Notes: generated by a model from the letters alone, not told the origin. A stretch of DNA of 64,000 nucleotides from Atherix ibis (GCA_958298945.1 OY282606.1:60463920-60527919); one strand, 5' to 3'; positions 45,907 to 50,800 are shown, numbered from the stretch's first letter. Numbers and translations: made by a program.

Positions 45907-47814
45907 GAAATATTGCGTCAGCAAATTAGAGATATTAACTCAACAATAGTAAGCACAATTTCATCACTATCATCATCATCATCTTCTTCATCATCATCAT
46001 CTTCACCACAAACATCGTATACTACTAATGCTAATGAAAATCTATTTGCGAGCAAACTAGTGCAAGAATTTGATGCAATTAAATTGAATAATAATATTTG
46101 CTTGGATATATTCGGAGGTTCCAACACAATAAAAGCGAGTAGCCCGCCTGAAAAAACTTCTTTTTTGAGTCAAAATGATAATTACAACAATACTGTGGCC
46201 AATGTTAACAATAATAATAATAATTCGAAACAATCAATTTGGTATAAAAGTGAAGTAGTCAGTGACATGAGTAATGTGGAGACAATTGCCTCAACAGAAG
46301 TTCGAAATAAACCATCAGTATGGAACTGTACAGTAAAAAGTACTAGTTCTTCGGTTTTGGCAAATAATGAATGCACTCAGTATAAGTGTAGTGGTATTAA
46401 CAATAATAACAAAAAGTCAATTTGGCAATCTGGCCAATCTAAGCAAAACGGCAATATACCAGATAAATGCATCATCTCAAACGAAAATTCGTCTTCAGAT
46501 GTCGGTTCATCACATCCGCTTAACAATCTCTGGGACCGTCCAATAGAGAAAATTACAAAAATTCCTCCTACCATGACACCATCTAATAATGACACGAGTT
46601 GGTCAGGTCCGACAGCTATGCTTCCAATAGCATCAGGATCACAAAGTTCAAAAAATGTATCCATGTTATTACATCAAAATCAAATGCAAACAACGGCTTC
46701 AGAACAACAGCAGATATCACCAACATCACAAAATTTCGAAAACGTTCTTTTAAATGATCATAACTATTTGCATACAAACAATGATAATTTTATTATCAAC
46801 CACAATAGTAATATTAACAACAACACTAATATTAATAGTTCTAACAAAAATGCAATATTAACTAATGTGAACGATAAGTATAATAATTTGTGGGAAATGA
46901 GAGATCCGGTTCTAGCTAATAACAGTAATTGCAATGACATAATGTCTTATCGAAATGATAACAGATTAATTCTTAAAGATAGTGTTGTTAATGAATTACT
47001 TGGTCGATCAATAATTACACACAATCGGTTGGCTCGTTCACATGATATTTTGAATGATCTCTGGAGTAACTCAGGTTATGACGATGTACTTGGTAAAAGT
47101 AATGTTATTCAAACAGGAAAAAGATGTATAAGTGCTTCAATTCAAAAGCAAAGTGACCAACCGGCCAGTCCGATTTGGGATGGTTGTACACCTTTATCAG
47201 CGATATCTGCATTAGGCAACAATTATAATAAAAGGTGTTTGACAAACTATAGCGGCACTAACCAGTTTAATTATAAAAACGAAATTGCATGCAGTAACAA
47301 TAACAACAATAAAAGTGATGTAATCAACAACAACAACAATAATAGTAATACTAATAATAATTATACTAATAATAATAATAATAATAATAATAATATAATA
47401 AATAACGATAAAATAAAGTTATTAGTGCCAATAAAAGTATTAAATTCCAAAAATTTATGTTTGTCGACGAAAACATCAACAACAATTGGCACAACGACAA
47501 CAGCAACTGCAGCAATAAAATCAGAAGAAACAACAACGTCACCAGCAAGCGCTACCTTACCACCAATAAGTTTATTGCCTTTGTCGACGGCAGCAATATT
47601 TCCATCGCCCCAGCTACAACAACATCAGCAGCATAAACTAGCATTGTCATCTACACATACCACCGATAGCATCAATTCGTTATCTACCTCAAGATCAAAA
47701 GATTCAAAGAACGGAATAATTACAAGTATTAATAATCATATATCGGAGAGTTCGTCATCAAATCTAAAATTGTTTTCTGAGGAGTTTCTTAATTACCTGA
47801 ATATGATAAATTAG
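2975..47814 (+). CDS. hdc: headcase (hdc), six coding exons, short form plus stop-readthrough form
   Basis: Exons 2975-4131, 27906-28002, 39633-39821, 44827-44915, 44993-45092 and 45376-47814 join in frame with GT/AG borders. The first stop, TAA 45565-45567, gives 607 residues. The frame then stays open to TAG 47812-47814, giving about 1,356 residues if the TAA is decoded. The protein has a Cys/His-rich HECA-type N-terminal block (about residues 102-206), a basic KKKKKRNR patch (about 223-230), a Q-rich run, and a conserved middle domain with repeated CxxC pairs (about 419-600). In Drosophila, Headcase is a cytoplasmic regulator that limits tracheal terminal branching. It is also needed in imaginal progenitors and acts with Unkempt downstream of TOR/insulin signalling. 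Drosophila hdc is a textbook case of UAA readthrough, and the same layout is seen here. The family assignment is strong; the function is inferred from the orthologue. Confidence 0.93.
4132..5117 (+). other. start of hdc intron 1, no gene seen
   Basis: AT-rich intron sequence after the GTAAGT donor. There is a poly-T run at about 5021-5036. I recognise nothing coding or repetitive. Confidence 0.6.
5118..5647 (+). mobile_element. Tc1/mariner-type non-autonomous element with long inverted repeats
   Basis: Ends are TAGAGTGGATCATATA on the left and, inverted, a close match on the right, flanked by TA duplications (5116-5117, 5648-5649). The inverted repeats run about 110 bp inward (to about 5228, and from about 5530). 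The 78-residue frame 5243-5479 encodes the C-terminal end of a DDE transposase (WPPWSCDLSPLDYFLWG, then an ENVLKNW tail). The rest of the transposase is deleted. Confidence 0.8.
5720..5870 (+). pseudogene. mariner transposase 3' end fragment
   Basis: The sequence resembles the 3' end of the mariner at 28041-29178: the KWQ..I.QNGA C-terminus followed by a similar untranslated tail (5772-5860 against 29058-29150). It is a short decayed relic. Confidence 0.6.
5871..7060. other. intron DNA with a GC-richer island (6480-7060) of unknown origin
   Basis: 5871-6480 is plain AT-rich DNA. 6480-7060 is clearly richer in G+C. It holds RNA polymerase III box-like strings: A-box-like at about 6634-6645 (TGGCTTAGCGG) and 6671-6683 (GTAGCTCAATGAG), and B-box-like GGGTACGATCTCC at about 6828-6840. 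It could be an old tRNA-derived SINE or a retroelement piece. No complete tRNA fold is visible. Confidence 0.35.
7125..7390. repeat. dispersed repeat family X, copy 1
   Basis: The segment matches 13281-13515 in many blocks, for example around TTTCAGAAATAGAA, ACGTATGTG, CAGCTAGAAA and GCATCGTGTG. It contains a 115-codon open frame (7308-7655) with no known domain, which I do not call a gene. No terminal repeats were found. Confidence 0.6.
7656..9652. other. intron DNA, no gene; one small foldback at 8865-8950
   Basis: Mostly AT-rich. An 18-bp perfect inverted repeat (8865-8882 and 8933-8950, spacer 50 bp, arm containing AATGCAGATCAT) forms a small stem. I saw no coding gene or recognisable transposon. 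Confidence 0.5.
9653..9729. repeat. 39-bp tandem duplication
   Basis: Two near-identical copies of a T-rich unit (starting at 9653 and 9692). They abut the long hairpin that begins at 9729. Confidence 0.85.
9729..9832. repeat. perfect 46-bp inverted repeat (hairpin), 12-nt loop
   Basis: Left arm 9729-9774 and right arm 9787-9832 are exact reverse complements (arm begins GAAATTGTAGAGCGC). The loop is 9775-9786. The lack of any mismatch suggests recent origin or active maintenance. No TA duplication or transposase is evident. Confidence 0.95.
9833..10095. other. intron DNA, nothing recognised
   Basis: AT-rich and without repeats I can identify. Confidence 0.5.
10096..11000 (+). mobile_element. 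mariner element, internally deleted, long terminal inverted repeats
   Basis: Ends CACGGTGTGTC...GACACACCGTG flanked by TA (10094-10095, 11001-11002). The inverted repeats extend about 165 bp. A 69-residue frame (10348-10557) is the N-terminal helix-turn-helix part (QVYKWFTRFKNGRENLKDD, GRP). Near 10695-10800 is the C-terminal PPYSPDLSSCDYFLFPKLK block. The catalytic centre between them is missing, so it is non-autonomous. It abuts a fragment of a different mariner. Confidence 0.88.
11003..11345 (+). pseudogene. mariner transposase fragment (same family as 43668-44594)
   Basis: The frame reads ITGDEKWVVYNNVKCKRSW then a decayed central part. It aligns with the element at 43668-44594 from its ACGGAAAAAAA block onward. 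At 11328-11350 a piece resembling that family's left terminal repeat (GTTCGGAAAGTAATTTCGT) follows directly, so the copy is rearranged. The left half is absent; the junction coincides with the inserted mariner at 10096-11000. Confidence 0.75.
11346..13280. other. intron DNA, no gene recognised
   Basis: AT-rich with a slightly GC-richer part at 11640-12040 that looks like an old repeat. The open frames at 11799, 11920 and 12431 have no recognised domains. Confidence 0.4.
13281..13515. repeat. dispersed repeat family X, copy 2
   Basis: Direct-orientation relative of 7125-7390 with several small deletions. The shared blocks keep the same order. Confidence 0.6.
13516..14004. other. intron DNA, nothing recognised
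   Basis: AT-rich without visible coding or repeat structure. Confidence 0.5.
14005..14339. mobile_element. MITE, diverged member of the 22861/24469 family
   Basis: Inverted ends GCTGTCTTC...GAAGACAGC with TTTTGCTACTGAGCAG just inside, flanked by TA (14003-14004, 14340-14341). The interior shares long blocks with 24469-24860 (TACTTAC, CACACATAAACAAT, CGCTAAGCCATCTAT). The outermost bases differ from those of its relatives. Confidence 0.75.
14340..15729. other. intron DNA, no gene recognised
   Basis: AT-rich. An open frame at 15274-15579 (101 codons) has no domain I know and runs into the microsatellite region. I do not call it a gene. Confidence 0.4.
15730..16640. repeat. CT/TATCACTC microsatellite-minisatellite tract, about 910 bp
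   Basis: Almost pure pyrimidine on the + strand: runs of CT interrupted at irregular spacing by TATCACTC. The other strand is an almost pure GA tract. The long open frame through it (Ser-Leu and Tyr-His repeats) is an artefact of the repeat. The tract contains dozens of GAGAG strings, the core site of fly GAGA factor. Confidence 0.97.
16641..19302. other. intron DNA, no gene recognised
   Basis: AT-rich with poly-T runs and a TA-rich palindromic stretch at about 18140-18170. No transposon ends were identified. Confidence 0.5.
19303..20046 (-). mobile_element. mariner-type element with about 180-bp inverted repeats, transposase remnant
   Basis: Ends ACGAGGTCTGTTCAAAAA... and its inverse. Inverted arms are 19303-19490 and about 19870-20046. 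Between them, on the - strand, is the central part of a mariner transposase (HHEFLPQGRTINKEYY, upstream a NHEFMVMTWKPK-like frame), frameshifted. The same left end recurs at 63912-64000. Confidence 0.82.
20047..20700. other. intron DNA, nothing recognised
   Basis: AT-rich, no coding or repeat features seen. Confidence 0.5.
20701..20800 (+). repeat. degenerate SINE-like copy (relative of 41737-41905)
   Basis: It shares CTCTGG...ATAG.GTA and the ACTCGAGTTCAAATAC B-box region with the better copy at 41737. Diverged and partial. Confidence 0.4.
20801..21321. other. intron DNA; short tandem duplication at its end
   Basis: AT-rich. Two copies of a unit containing ATGAAATATTTTCTTTAAAG lie at about 21262-21318, directly before the exon 2 duplicate. 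Confidence 0.5.
21322..21555 (+). pseudogene. duplicated 3' end of hdc exon 2 with donor and adjoining intron
   Basis: 21322-21346 matches the last bases of exon 2 (27972-28002), with a 7-bp gap and a changed AGG|GTAAAC donor. 21347-21555 continues as the intron beyond it (28003-28040 then 29181-29335). Here the intron is not interrupted by the mariner. An internal 37-bp unit is tandemly repeated (21355-21430). It is a relic, not a usable exon, because no acceptor or upstream exon part is present. Confidence 0.85.
21556..22090. other. intron DNA, nothing recognised
   Basis: AT-rich. It includes another ATGAAATATTTTCTATTGG relative of the short repeat near 21262. Confidence 0.5.
22091..22610. 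repeat. dispersed repeat family Y, copy 1
   Basis: Matches 60209-60980 in order and orientation: TCGCTGTCAAATTGTT, CGGTATATTACACTG, then AATTCGT.CGCTTATAAATTT, then TTGCTCGC and AATTATTCTTG. It is GC-richer than its surroundings. No transposase or LTR motif was recognised. Confidence 0.65.
22611..22860. other. intron DNA next to repeat Y
   Basis: Contains further GC-richer words (TCGCGCAAACATTACACTG) that partly mirror the interior of repeat Y, so the repeat may extend to about 22790. Confidence 0.35.
22861..23228. mobile_element. MITE copy 1 (inverted partner of 24469-24860)
   Basis: Terminal inverted repeats GGCGAATTCGGTTGGACTAA / inverse, flanked by TA (22859-22860, 23229-23230). No coding capacity. 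The interior is nearly the exact reverse complement of 24469-24860, including the CCCCTTAGGGTAAGGGG hairpin-like part. Confidence 0.9.
23229..24468. other. intron DNA between the inverted MITE pair
   Basis: No gene recognised. The frames at 23538 and 24188 lack domains. 23465-23495 (ACACAATTTCGACGG) resembles 5918-5935 and the inverse at about 59085-59100, suggesting another weak dispersed repeat. Confidence 0.4.
24469..24860. mobile_element. MITE copy 2
   Basis: The same terminal repeats with TA flanks (24467-24468, 24861-24862). It carries an extra repeat of its own right end (the AAATTAGTCCAATCGAATT block occurs at about 24770 and again at 24840), so one end is partly duplicated. Confidence 0.9.
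25305..26560 (-). mobile_element. mariner element, DD34D type, two frameshifts
   Basis: Ends CGAGGGTCGTTCAATAAGTC / inverse with TA flanks (25303-25304, 26561-26562), 1,256 bp. The transposase runs on the - strand from ATG about 26406. N-terminal helix-turn-helix part: 26032-26406. Catalytic part: 25431-26051 (VTVDETWIHYY, LHQDNARVHT, SLDLAPSDYF). Against the copy at 34633-35903 it lacks 11 bp near 26050 and 1 bp near 25478, each shifting frame. The normal stop after DYVEK is present. Inactive. Confidence 0.92.
26561..26960. other. intron DNA with a perfect 22-bp hairpin
   Basis: The hairpin is 26639-26660 / 26665-26686 with a 4-T loop. Otherwise AT-rich. Confidence 0.7.
26961..27540 (+). 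pseudogene. decayed Tc1-like transposase remnant
   Basis: Fragments in shifting frames resemble Tc1 transposases: a W(S/T)DES..LFG-like part near 27120-27160, IYVRRNT at about 27171-27191, and a VLWDELGRK-like C-terminal part at about 27436-27465. Many stops. I could not identify ends. Confidence 0.45.
27541..27905 (+). other. end of hdc intron 1
   Basis: AT-rich sequence leading to the exon 2 acceptor. Nothing else seen. Confidence 0.6.
27906..28002 (+). CDS. hdc: hdc exon 2 (97 bp)
   Basis: The acceptor TTTACAG ends at 27905. One base completes the split Arg codon from exon 1 and 32 codons follow (TTSGCNGIFSRRLDF near the start, LNSYQVK at the end). The donor AAG|GTAAGC is at 28003. The exon is required for frame: joining exon 1 straight to exon 3 hits a stop after about 20 codons. 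A mariner inserted 38 bp after this donor, and the 3' end of the exon is duplicated at 21322-21346. Confidence 0.88.
28041..29178 (+). mobile_element. mariner element with intact catalytic domain, N-terminal deletion
   Basis: Ends AGGTGTAGTAAAAAGTAATC / inverse with TA flanks (28039-28040, 29179-29180), 1,138 bp. The natural start ATGGACACCAAC lies at 28223, but a deletion of the helix-turn-helix region near 28290 changes frame. From there to 29103 the frame is open. It has VTGDEKWV, FHQDNARPHT and YSPDLAPSDYH, with 34 residues between the second and third Asp (DD34D). The WVPHEL-type linker is shortened to WVSQKNL. Probably unable to bind its ends. It carries AATAAA near 29126 in the sense of hdc. 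Confidence 0.92.
29336..31985. other. intron 2 DNA, no gene recognised
   Basis: AT-rich. The small frames at 29955, 30350 and 31148 have no recognised domains. No transposon ends were identified. Confidence 0.5.
31990..34430 (-). pseudogene. non-LTR retrotransposon (CR1/jockey-like) remnant split by a mariner
   Basis: Read on the - strand from 34430 down, there is a pre-RT part (KPFWSFTKRIKNS, then SKDMANLFADHF) at about 34255-34390. YRPITLT, the start of the reverse transcriptase domain, follows at about 34075-34100. The RT motif HFLIFINDLLSVTSNP is at about 32535-32585. A later block like KLVYNSHV is at about 32175-32220. Removing the mariner at 32885-33975 leaves roughly the normal distance between YRPIT and FINDL. 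Many stops and frameshifts. Confidence 0.75.
32885..33975 (+). mobile_element. mariner element, decayed, nested in the non-LTR remnant
   Basis: The transposase remnant runs from ATG 32905 to TAA 33914-33916. It includes TCQRWFAKFPSGDFSLKD, GRPSDVNDEVLRS, VTGDEKWMVY, a decayed HHDNAR site at about 33618-33635, and YSPDIAPSDCYLF. Several frameshifts break it. The right end (about 33975) looks like a terminal repeat. The left end is too diverged to fix, so borders are approximate. Confidence 0.8.
34431..34632. other. intron DNA between elements
   Basis: AT-rich, nothing recognised. Confidence 0.5.
34633..35903 (+). mobile_element. full-length mariner element, uninterrupted transposase frame
   Basis: Ends CGAGGGTCGTTCAATAAGTC / inverse with TA flanks (34631-34632, 35904-35905), 1,271 bp. 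Same family as 25305-26560. The transposase frame is open throughout, and both terminal repeats are well matched. Confidence 0.95.
34795..35916 (+). CDS. mariner transposase, DD34D, C-terminally extended
   Basis: Start ATG 34795 (MEKSEFRAVIKHLHLKG). The N-terminal half has two helix-turn-helix regions (residues about 1-115) with the GRP motif between them. A WVPRLL linker follows, then the catalytic domain with VDETW, HQDN and PSDYF aspartates; 34 residues separate the last two. One motif change from the usual is SLDLAPSD instead of SPDLAPSD. The usual stop after DYVEK is lost, because the equivalent of K-stop is AAT GAA. The frame therefore runs through the right terminal repeat and ends 11-13 bp outside the element, adding about 20 residues. 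Activity is uncertain. Confidence 0.9.
   Translation: MEKSEFRAVIKHLHLKGLSPKEIKADLDAVHGTSAPVFATVYNWVNEFKRGRSSTKDEHRSGRPVEFSTPEIIDKIHDLILNDRRIKVRELVEATGISQGTVASILHEKLSVKKMSARWVPRLLSEESKRNRVVDSEAMLALFHRNPAEFLLRYVTVDETWIHYYTPETKRQSSQWIFKGERAPKKAKTVPSAGKVMATFFWDSHGIIFIDYLEKGKTITGAYYASLLQRLSEEIKEKRPHLKKKKILLHQDNARVHTCAVSMAKIVELRMELLQHPAYSLDLAPSDYFLFPNLKKWLGGRRFTSHEDVIAQTDEYFAELRKSYFLDGIKILEKRLEKCIELKEDYVENEIIFFKNSFPFFSKDLLNDPRNII
35906..36322. other. intron DNA
   Basis: Contains a short tandem array of TTTAATAATA/CTTAATAATA units at about 36065-36118. No gene. Confidence 0.6.
36323..37453 (-). mobile_element. mariner-type element, decayed, transposase on - strand
   Basis: Ends CCACCTTGATCAAAAAGTTA / inverse with TA flanks (36321-36322, 37454-37455), 1,131 bp. 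Frame 36717-37250 carries RERFKSGRESIEDDERSGRP, DLNIAYGSVQDIL, LVPKDLNF and ITGDETWVYEYD. Downstream, in other frames, are HHEFLPEGRTVNKEYY and the C-terminal SPCDFFLFNRVKKPLRG block. The second catalytic Asp region is deleted. Confidence 0.9.
37456..38240. other. intron DNA, GC-richer part at 37560-38010, unidentified
   Basis: Less AT-rich than the surrounding intron and directly before gypsy-like pol sequence, so it may be part of the same decayed retroelement. No motif recognised. Confidence 0.35.
38245..38950 (+). pseudogene. gypsy-like (Ty3) integrase remnant
   Basis: Broken frames resemble the integrase core: an LHSDQG.NFE-like start (about 38254-38285), then KTRTTPLH-like (about 38325-38355), then an AYRSAVH-like part (about 38465-38490). 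Numerous stops. LTRs not found. Confidence 0.6.
38951..39632. other. end of hdc intron 2
   Basis: AT-rich; nothing recognised before the exon 3 acceptor. Confidence 0.6.
39633..39821 (+). CDS. hdc: hdc exon 3 (189 bp)
   Basis: The acceptor is a T-rich tract ending in AG at 39631-39632. The exon holds 63 codons in phase 0, beginning MEDEGNHGNDETRLF and including CVLCEEPM and the conserved YPLVDGTFFLSP stretch. The donor GAG|GTATTT is at 39822. This starts the conserved middle Headcase domain (about residues 419-481). Confidence 0.92.
39822..40550. other. start of hdc intron 3
   Basis: AT-rich, no gene. A short repeat of TATATTTATTATAGAT occurs at about 40480-40520. Confidence 0.5.
40560..41700 (+). 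pseudogene. jockey-like non-LTR retrotransposon 3' half remnant
   Basis: Broken frames fit a jockey reverse transcriptase: an SYR.ISL-like segment at about 40920-40950, FNRV.H.GLL.KLKF at about 41040-41085 (equivalent of FDKVWH.GL..KL), and a C-terminal part near 41210-41440 (LDNRSKLKLKIILLLYTSII). It ends in an A-rich AATAAAATTAAAAAAA tail at 41683-41698, as such elements do. Inactive. Confidence 0.6.
41737..41905 (+). repeat. tRNA-derived SINE-like element
   Basis: It starts GGTCCTCTGGTGTAGCGTAG. An A-box-like TAGCGTAGTCGAGAAGG (41749-41765) and a B-box-like GAGTTCGAATAC (41783-41794) lie about 20 bp apart, with an A-rich AAATAAAAATAAG tail at about 41891-41903. The B-box part matches 20757-20769. 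A functional tRNA is unlikely because the acceptor stem does not close cleanly. Confidence 0.5.
41906..42880. repeat. intron DNA with a 65-bp tandem duplication and a 26-bp palindrome
   Basis: The 65-bp unit is at about 42161-42225 and 42226-42290, the second copy slightly changed. It is followed by the perfect palindrome 42316-42341 centred on CTCGAG. No coding features. Confidence 0.8.
42881..43400 (+). pseudogene. decayed mariner-type transposase
   Basis: The frame 42887-43171 contains a VEDECRSGRYSTSKTEKN block, the usual GRPSTSKT spacer between the two helix-turn-helix regions, with the Pro of GRP changed to Tyr. Further on, at about 43330-43390, a VEAFQDCYEEWKHSLRRCI C-terminal part appears. 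The catalytic middle is mostly gone and ends are not visible. Confidence 0.65.
43401..43667. other. intron DNA
   Basis: AT-rich, nothing recognised. Confidence 0.5.
43668..44594 (+). mobile_element. mariner element, pseudogenic transposase
   Basis: Ends TTGGGTTGTACGGAAAGTAA / TTACTTTC.GGACAACCCAA with TA flanks (43666-43667, 44595-44596), 927 bp. Broken frames show the ITTREIAERLN-like helix-turn-helix region, GDEKWVVYNNVKRKTSW, a PPYSLDLAPSD-like site near 44300-44332, and a terminal QTGQYLIE then stop (about 44518). Fragment 11003-11345 is the same family. Confidence 0.88.
44597..44826. other. end of hdc intron 3
   Basis: No gene recognised. Ends in the exon 4 acceptor. Confidence 0.6.
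44827..44915 (+). CDS. hdc: hdc exon 4 (89 bp)
   Basis: The acceptor TTTTTTTCAG ends at 44826. The exon has 29 codons plus two bases, including TTVCMSCLDG and the start of an HCQFC motif. The donor CA|GTGAGT is at 44916. The next intron is only 77 bp (44916-44992). The CxxC pairs continue the cysteine-rich middle domain. Confidence 0.9.
44993..45092 (+). CDS. hdc: hdc exon 5 (100 bp)
   Basis: The acceptor ATTTTAG ends at 44992. The exon completes the Gln codon and encodes FCNVKWDGSSLVLGTMYSYD followed by IFAAMPCCSERLK. The WDGS and GTMYSYDIFAA stretch is the best conserved part of the family from insects to mammals. The donor AAG|GTACAA is at 45093, phase 0. The following intron is 283 bp. 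Confidence 0.92.
45376..45567 (+). CDS. hdc: hdc exon 6, part before the UAA (end of short form)
   Basis: The acceptor TTTCAG ends at 45375. The exon has 63 codons with CNSCLKLL and MTCPYCNVQDAHFVKPL, closing the cysteine-rich middle domain, and ends QLFQQWP then TAA. The short Headcase isoform ends here at residue 607. The stop lies inside the exon rather than at a border. Confidence 0.92.
   Translation, partial: CNSCLKLLIHPQQRLNFFSDYSQIMTCPYCNVQDAHFVKPLRFCYGKSTRREQQVHQLFQQWP
45565..45567 (+). promoter_or_regulatory. hdc: readthrough stop codon (UAA C) of hdc
   Basis: CCA TAA CAT: the stop is in frame with both the upstream exon and the 748-codon frame that follows in the same exon. A C directly after the stop is a weak termination context. 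In Drosophila hdc a UAA at the equivalent place is read through, and a downstream RNA stem-loop has been reported to be required. Candidate short pairings downstream here are TGATTT 45606-45611 with AAATCA 45619-45624, and TTGG 45580-45583 with CCAA 45602-45605. Whether they form or matter is unknown. Confidence 0.85.
45568..47814 (+). CDS. hdc: hdc readthrough extension (748 codons)
   Basis: The frame continues from the UAA to TAG at 47812-47814 with no other stop. The extension opens HEALLESPFLLTNDLSPKS. It then has a glutamine and proline-glutamine repeat block (about 45700-45905), a serine run (about 45960-46005), and long asparagine-rich linkers (about 46200-47405). It ends in a non-repetitive tail, FSEEFLNYLNMIN. 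Eight tryptophan motifs, mostly [SNDP]-[IVL]-W, are spread from 46240 to 47178. I expect the region to be mostly disordered. Length and low complexity probably vary quickly between species, while the tryptophan motifs and the C-terminus look like the constrained parts. Confidence 0.85.
45700..46005 (+). repeat. coding CAA/CAG, CAACC and TCA microsatellites in hdc extension
   Basis: The block codes for Q runs, alternating P-Q and L-Q, then a run of serines. Codons are mixed (CAA with CAG, CCA with CCT), which suggests the amino acids themselves are kept and not only the repeat. Confidence 0.9.
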
Positions 47815-50800
47815 CAAATTTGTTTTTAATTGATAACCTTTTTTGTATTAATTTATATCTACTTATATTGTGTTAAAACCACGTATAAAGTTTACCCAGT
47901 ATAATGAGAATAAATTTAAAAAGCTAATATACAAAAACGGAATACATAACGAAAAATATGGCAAAGAAATGCGATAAAATATGGAAAGAAAGTGTATTTT
48001 TTTGTTATTCTTAAATTTATTTTAGTTTAATAGTATTTTCATATTTATACCACACTAATACCTCAGTTTGCGTTCGATAATACGTTCCATAAATATTCGT
48101 ACGACAAAATAAAATGTTGCAATTCAAATTGAAACATTTTATGCAATAATAATAGATTTAAGAGAATGTGTTCCAAAATGCATTTAAATTCTTTTGATTT
48201 GTTACAATTAACATATATTATTCAGTTTAGAAGCCAAACAAAAATATAGCTACAAAAATTCAAATTATGCATGCGTTTCTTTTAATTGAAATTAATTATT
48301 ATTCGATGTTACTTTCAAAATTTTAGTTTTCTGATGGTTTTCGATGAAAATTACTCTCTAAGAGCTGACTTTTGAAGTTAAATACCGAACAAAAATTTCC
48401 AAATTCTTCTCGTATGAGGAACATTTTTAAAAATTTCGATTGCTTTATTAATCAAACTTGAGCTTTGATTGATGTATAGAACAAGCAAGCTGCATTAAAT
48501 CATTTTTTTCATTTTTTGTTTATGTAGGGAGGAATGCGCTATTCCTCCCTACATAAACAAATATCTCGCCAAATTAGATATGCTTGTTTACATGCAAGCT
48601 TGTTTCAGTTCAATTCATGTCCTGAATCTGAAATATTTCATATTGTTTGCATAATCCCCAATCAACTATATTTTTCGAATTTGGTAGTTCAACATTAGTA
48701 GATCTAAATAGAACTTTGATATAAAGGTGTAGTTTAGAGCTACTCACGTCGAATATGAGCCGTCTATTTTTATCTAATTTAGAAAAACTAACTTTTCGAG
48801 ATTTGAATTATTTTAGATTTCATAGTAACGTATGTGTACATACATATATGATCAAACATTAACTAAACAACATTAATTATGTTTTAAATTTTATGTACTT
48901 CGAAAAGATATAAAGATTCAAATTTGAAAACGCAACTACTTTTAATTTAAAGAGGTAAAACTGGTCGCAAACGGAGGAATAAATTTATGGATTCCTTTTT
49001 TTGGAGAGTAATTTCGGTAGAATTTTAAAAAAAATATATACAATGCCTATGATCAGTTAGGTAGTACACTAACGCATCTTTGCATATTCCTAACACAATC
49101 ACCATTAAAAACTCGTTGTTCAAAATGTCGCCATGCCTGAAATAAATTACAAAGACTTATTAAAGTCTTCAAGATTCTGCAATTCTAAAAAAAGTAAATT
49201 ATAAAAAGAAAAAAGGAAATGTGATTTATTTTTTCTTTATCATTGTGAATTTACGCAACGGTAGCTGAAATGTAGTAATAAAAAATTTACCGTAATATAA
49301 ACCAAGTGTCGCAAATTGAGGTATTGATGTATTATATATATATAAATTTGAGGCAGTTTCTACTTTTCCATTTTTTGTACATTTCTTAGTTTACTATATT
49401 TTATCTTTAATATAAATATTCCTAATATTTACAGAAACAACCTCAATAAATTATTTATAATATATTATGCATAAAATATTTTAAAGAAACGTAGTCTAAT
49501 AATTGTTGATTTGTTTTTTTTTGGGGTAATTGTTACAATTTATAACGGTATGATGTAGAATTAAAAGAAATATTTTAACATTTTTTAGGAAATAATTGTT
49601 AATTTAAATCTAGTTATATTTTTCTTTTTGTTTTAAATTTGTTACGTTTTTTTACATTTTTTTCCTCTTACTGTGTAATTGTGTTCGGCCGTATTTTAAT
49701 ACCTGCATATTAATTAATCCAATTATAATACATCTCTATTATGATGCATTCTTGCATAATTATTTATCAATTTATTATTTTCGCTATTATTACAACAATA
49801 ATTACAATTGTTCACACGAATAATTATTCGGACAAAAATGTTCTCAAAAAAGAGAACCGGGAAAAGAAATGCATACTTGTGAAAAGGAGAAGTGAAAATT
49901 TCTTGGTGTATTAAAATTTGATTATTATCATTACTTGTAATTCTAAGAAATTATTATTATATTTATTTTGTTTTATTATTATTGTATCATGATTATTATA
50001 GTTTATCATAATAGTGAATTTTAATAAGTTTATTTAGAAAAGAAGGGGCATCATAACATTCAAAGCTATATTTTATCTGAGAGATATATATTTTTTAAAT
50101 GATTTGTAGATTCATATGAATAAGGTTAAAAATCTCAATGTGTAATCAAATTTCATAATTTTTAGAAATCATAAGTACTTACCTAACATTAATTATAATA
50201 ATCATCGAACAGCATGAATACAAAACCATGAAATAATTCTGAAATTTAATATTTTTTTTGTTTTGATTAATAATGTCAAATTTATGAATTTTTATGCTGT
50301 CCGATATATTTGGATAATTCATTTTTTGCATGTAACTGAATTTAAGCAAAAGATTTATTCTAAAATTGTTTTTTATATAAATAAATTTAGTAGCAGGCTA
50401 GTTCATAAGCGATTGCATGTCTGAAAACATTCAAATTAATTAGGAAGGTTTGGAAAGCGCATAAGCTTTTATGTTGATTTTTGTAAACACCTTGCAATCC
50501 TACAAACATTAAGATTTGAGTCACTTTTGTATTATACAAAATTAATAGAAGAAATTGTTTTTACTAGAGTAAAGAGGTGCGTCAACCCGCAAATTATAAC
50601 GGTACGATTTATGTACAATATATTTTGTTGCAATTTAAATTTTATATAGAGAATTATTAAAAAATTAAATAACATGGTGCCGTTATGTTATTTATTTTAT
50701 TAATATATATTTTTATAATTTTTAGTTATTCGAATTTTTGAAGTTATGATTATATTTAATACTTTACTAATTTTGTTTTGTTTTAAAAATTTGTTTATTC

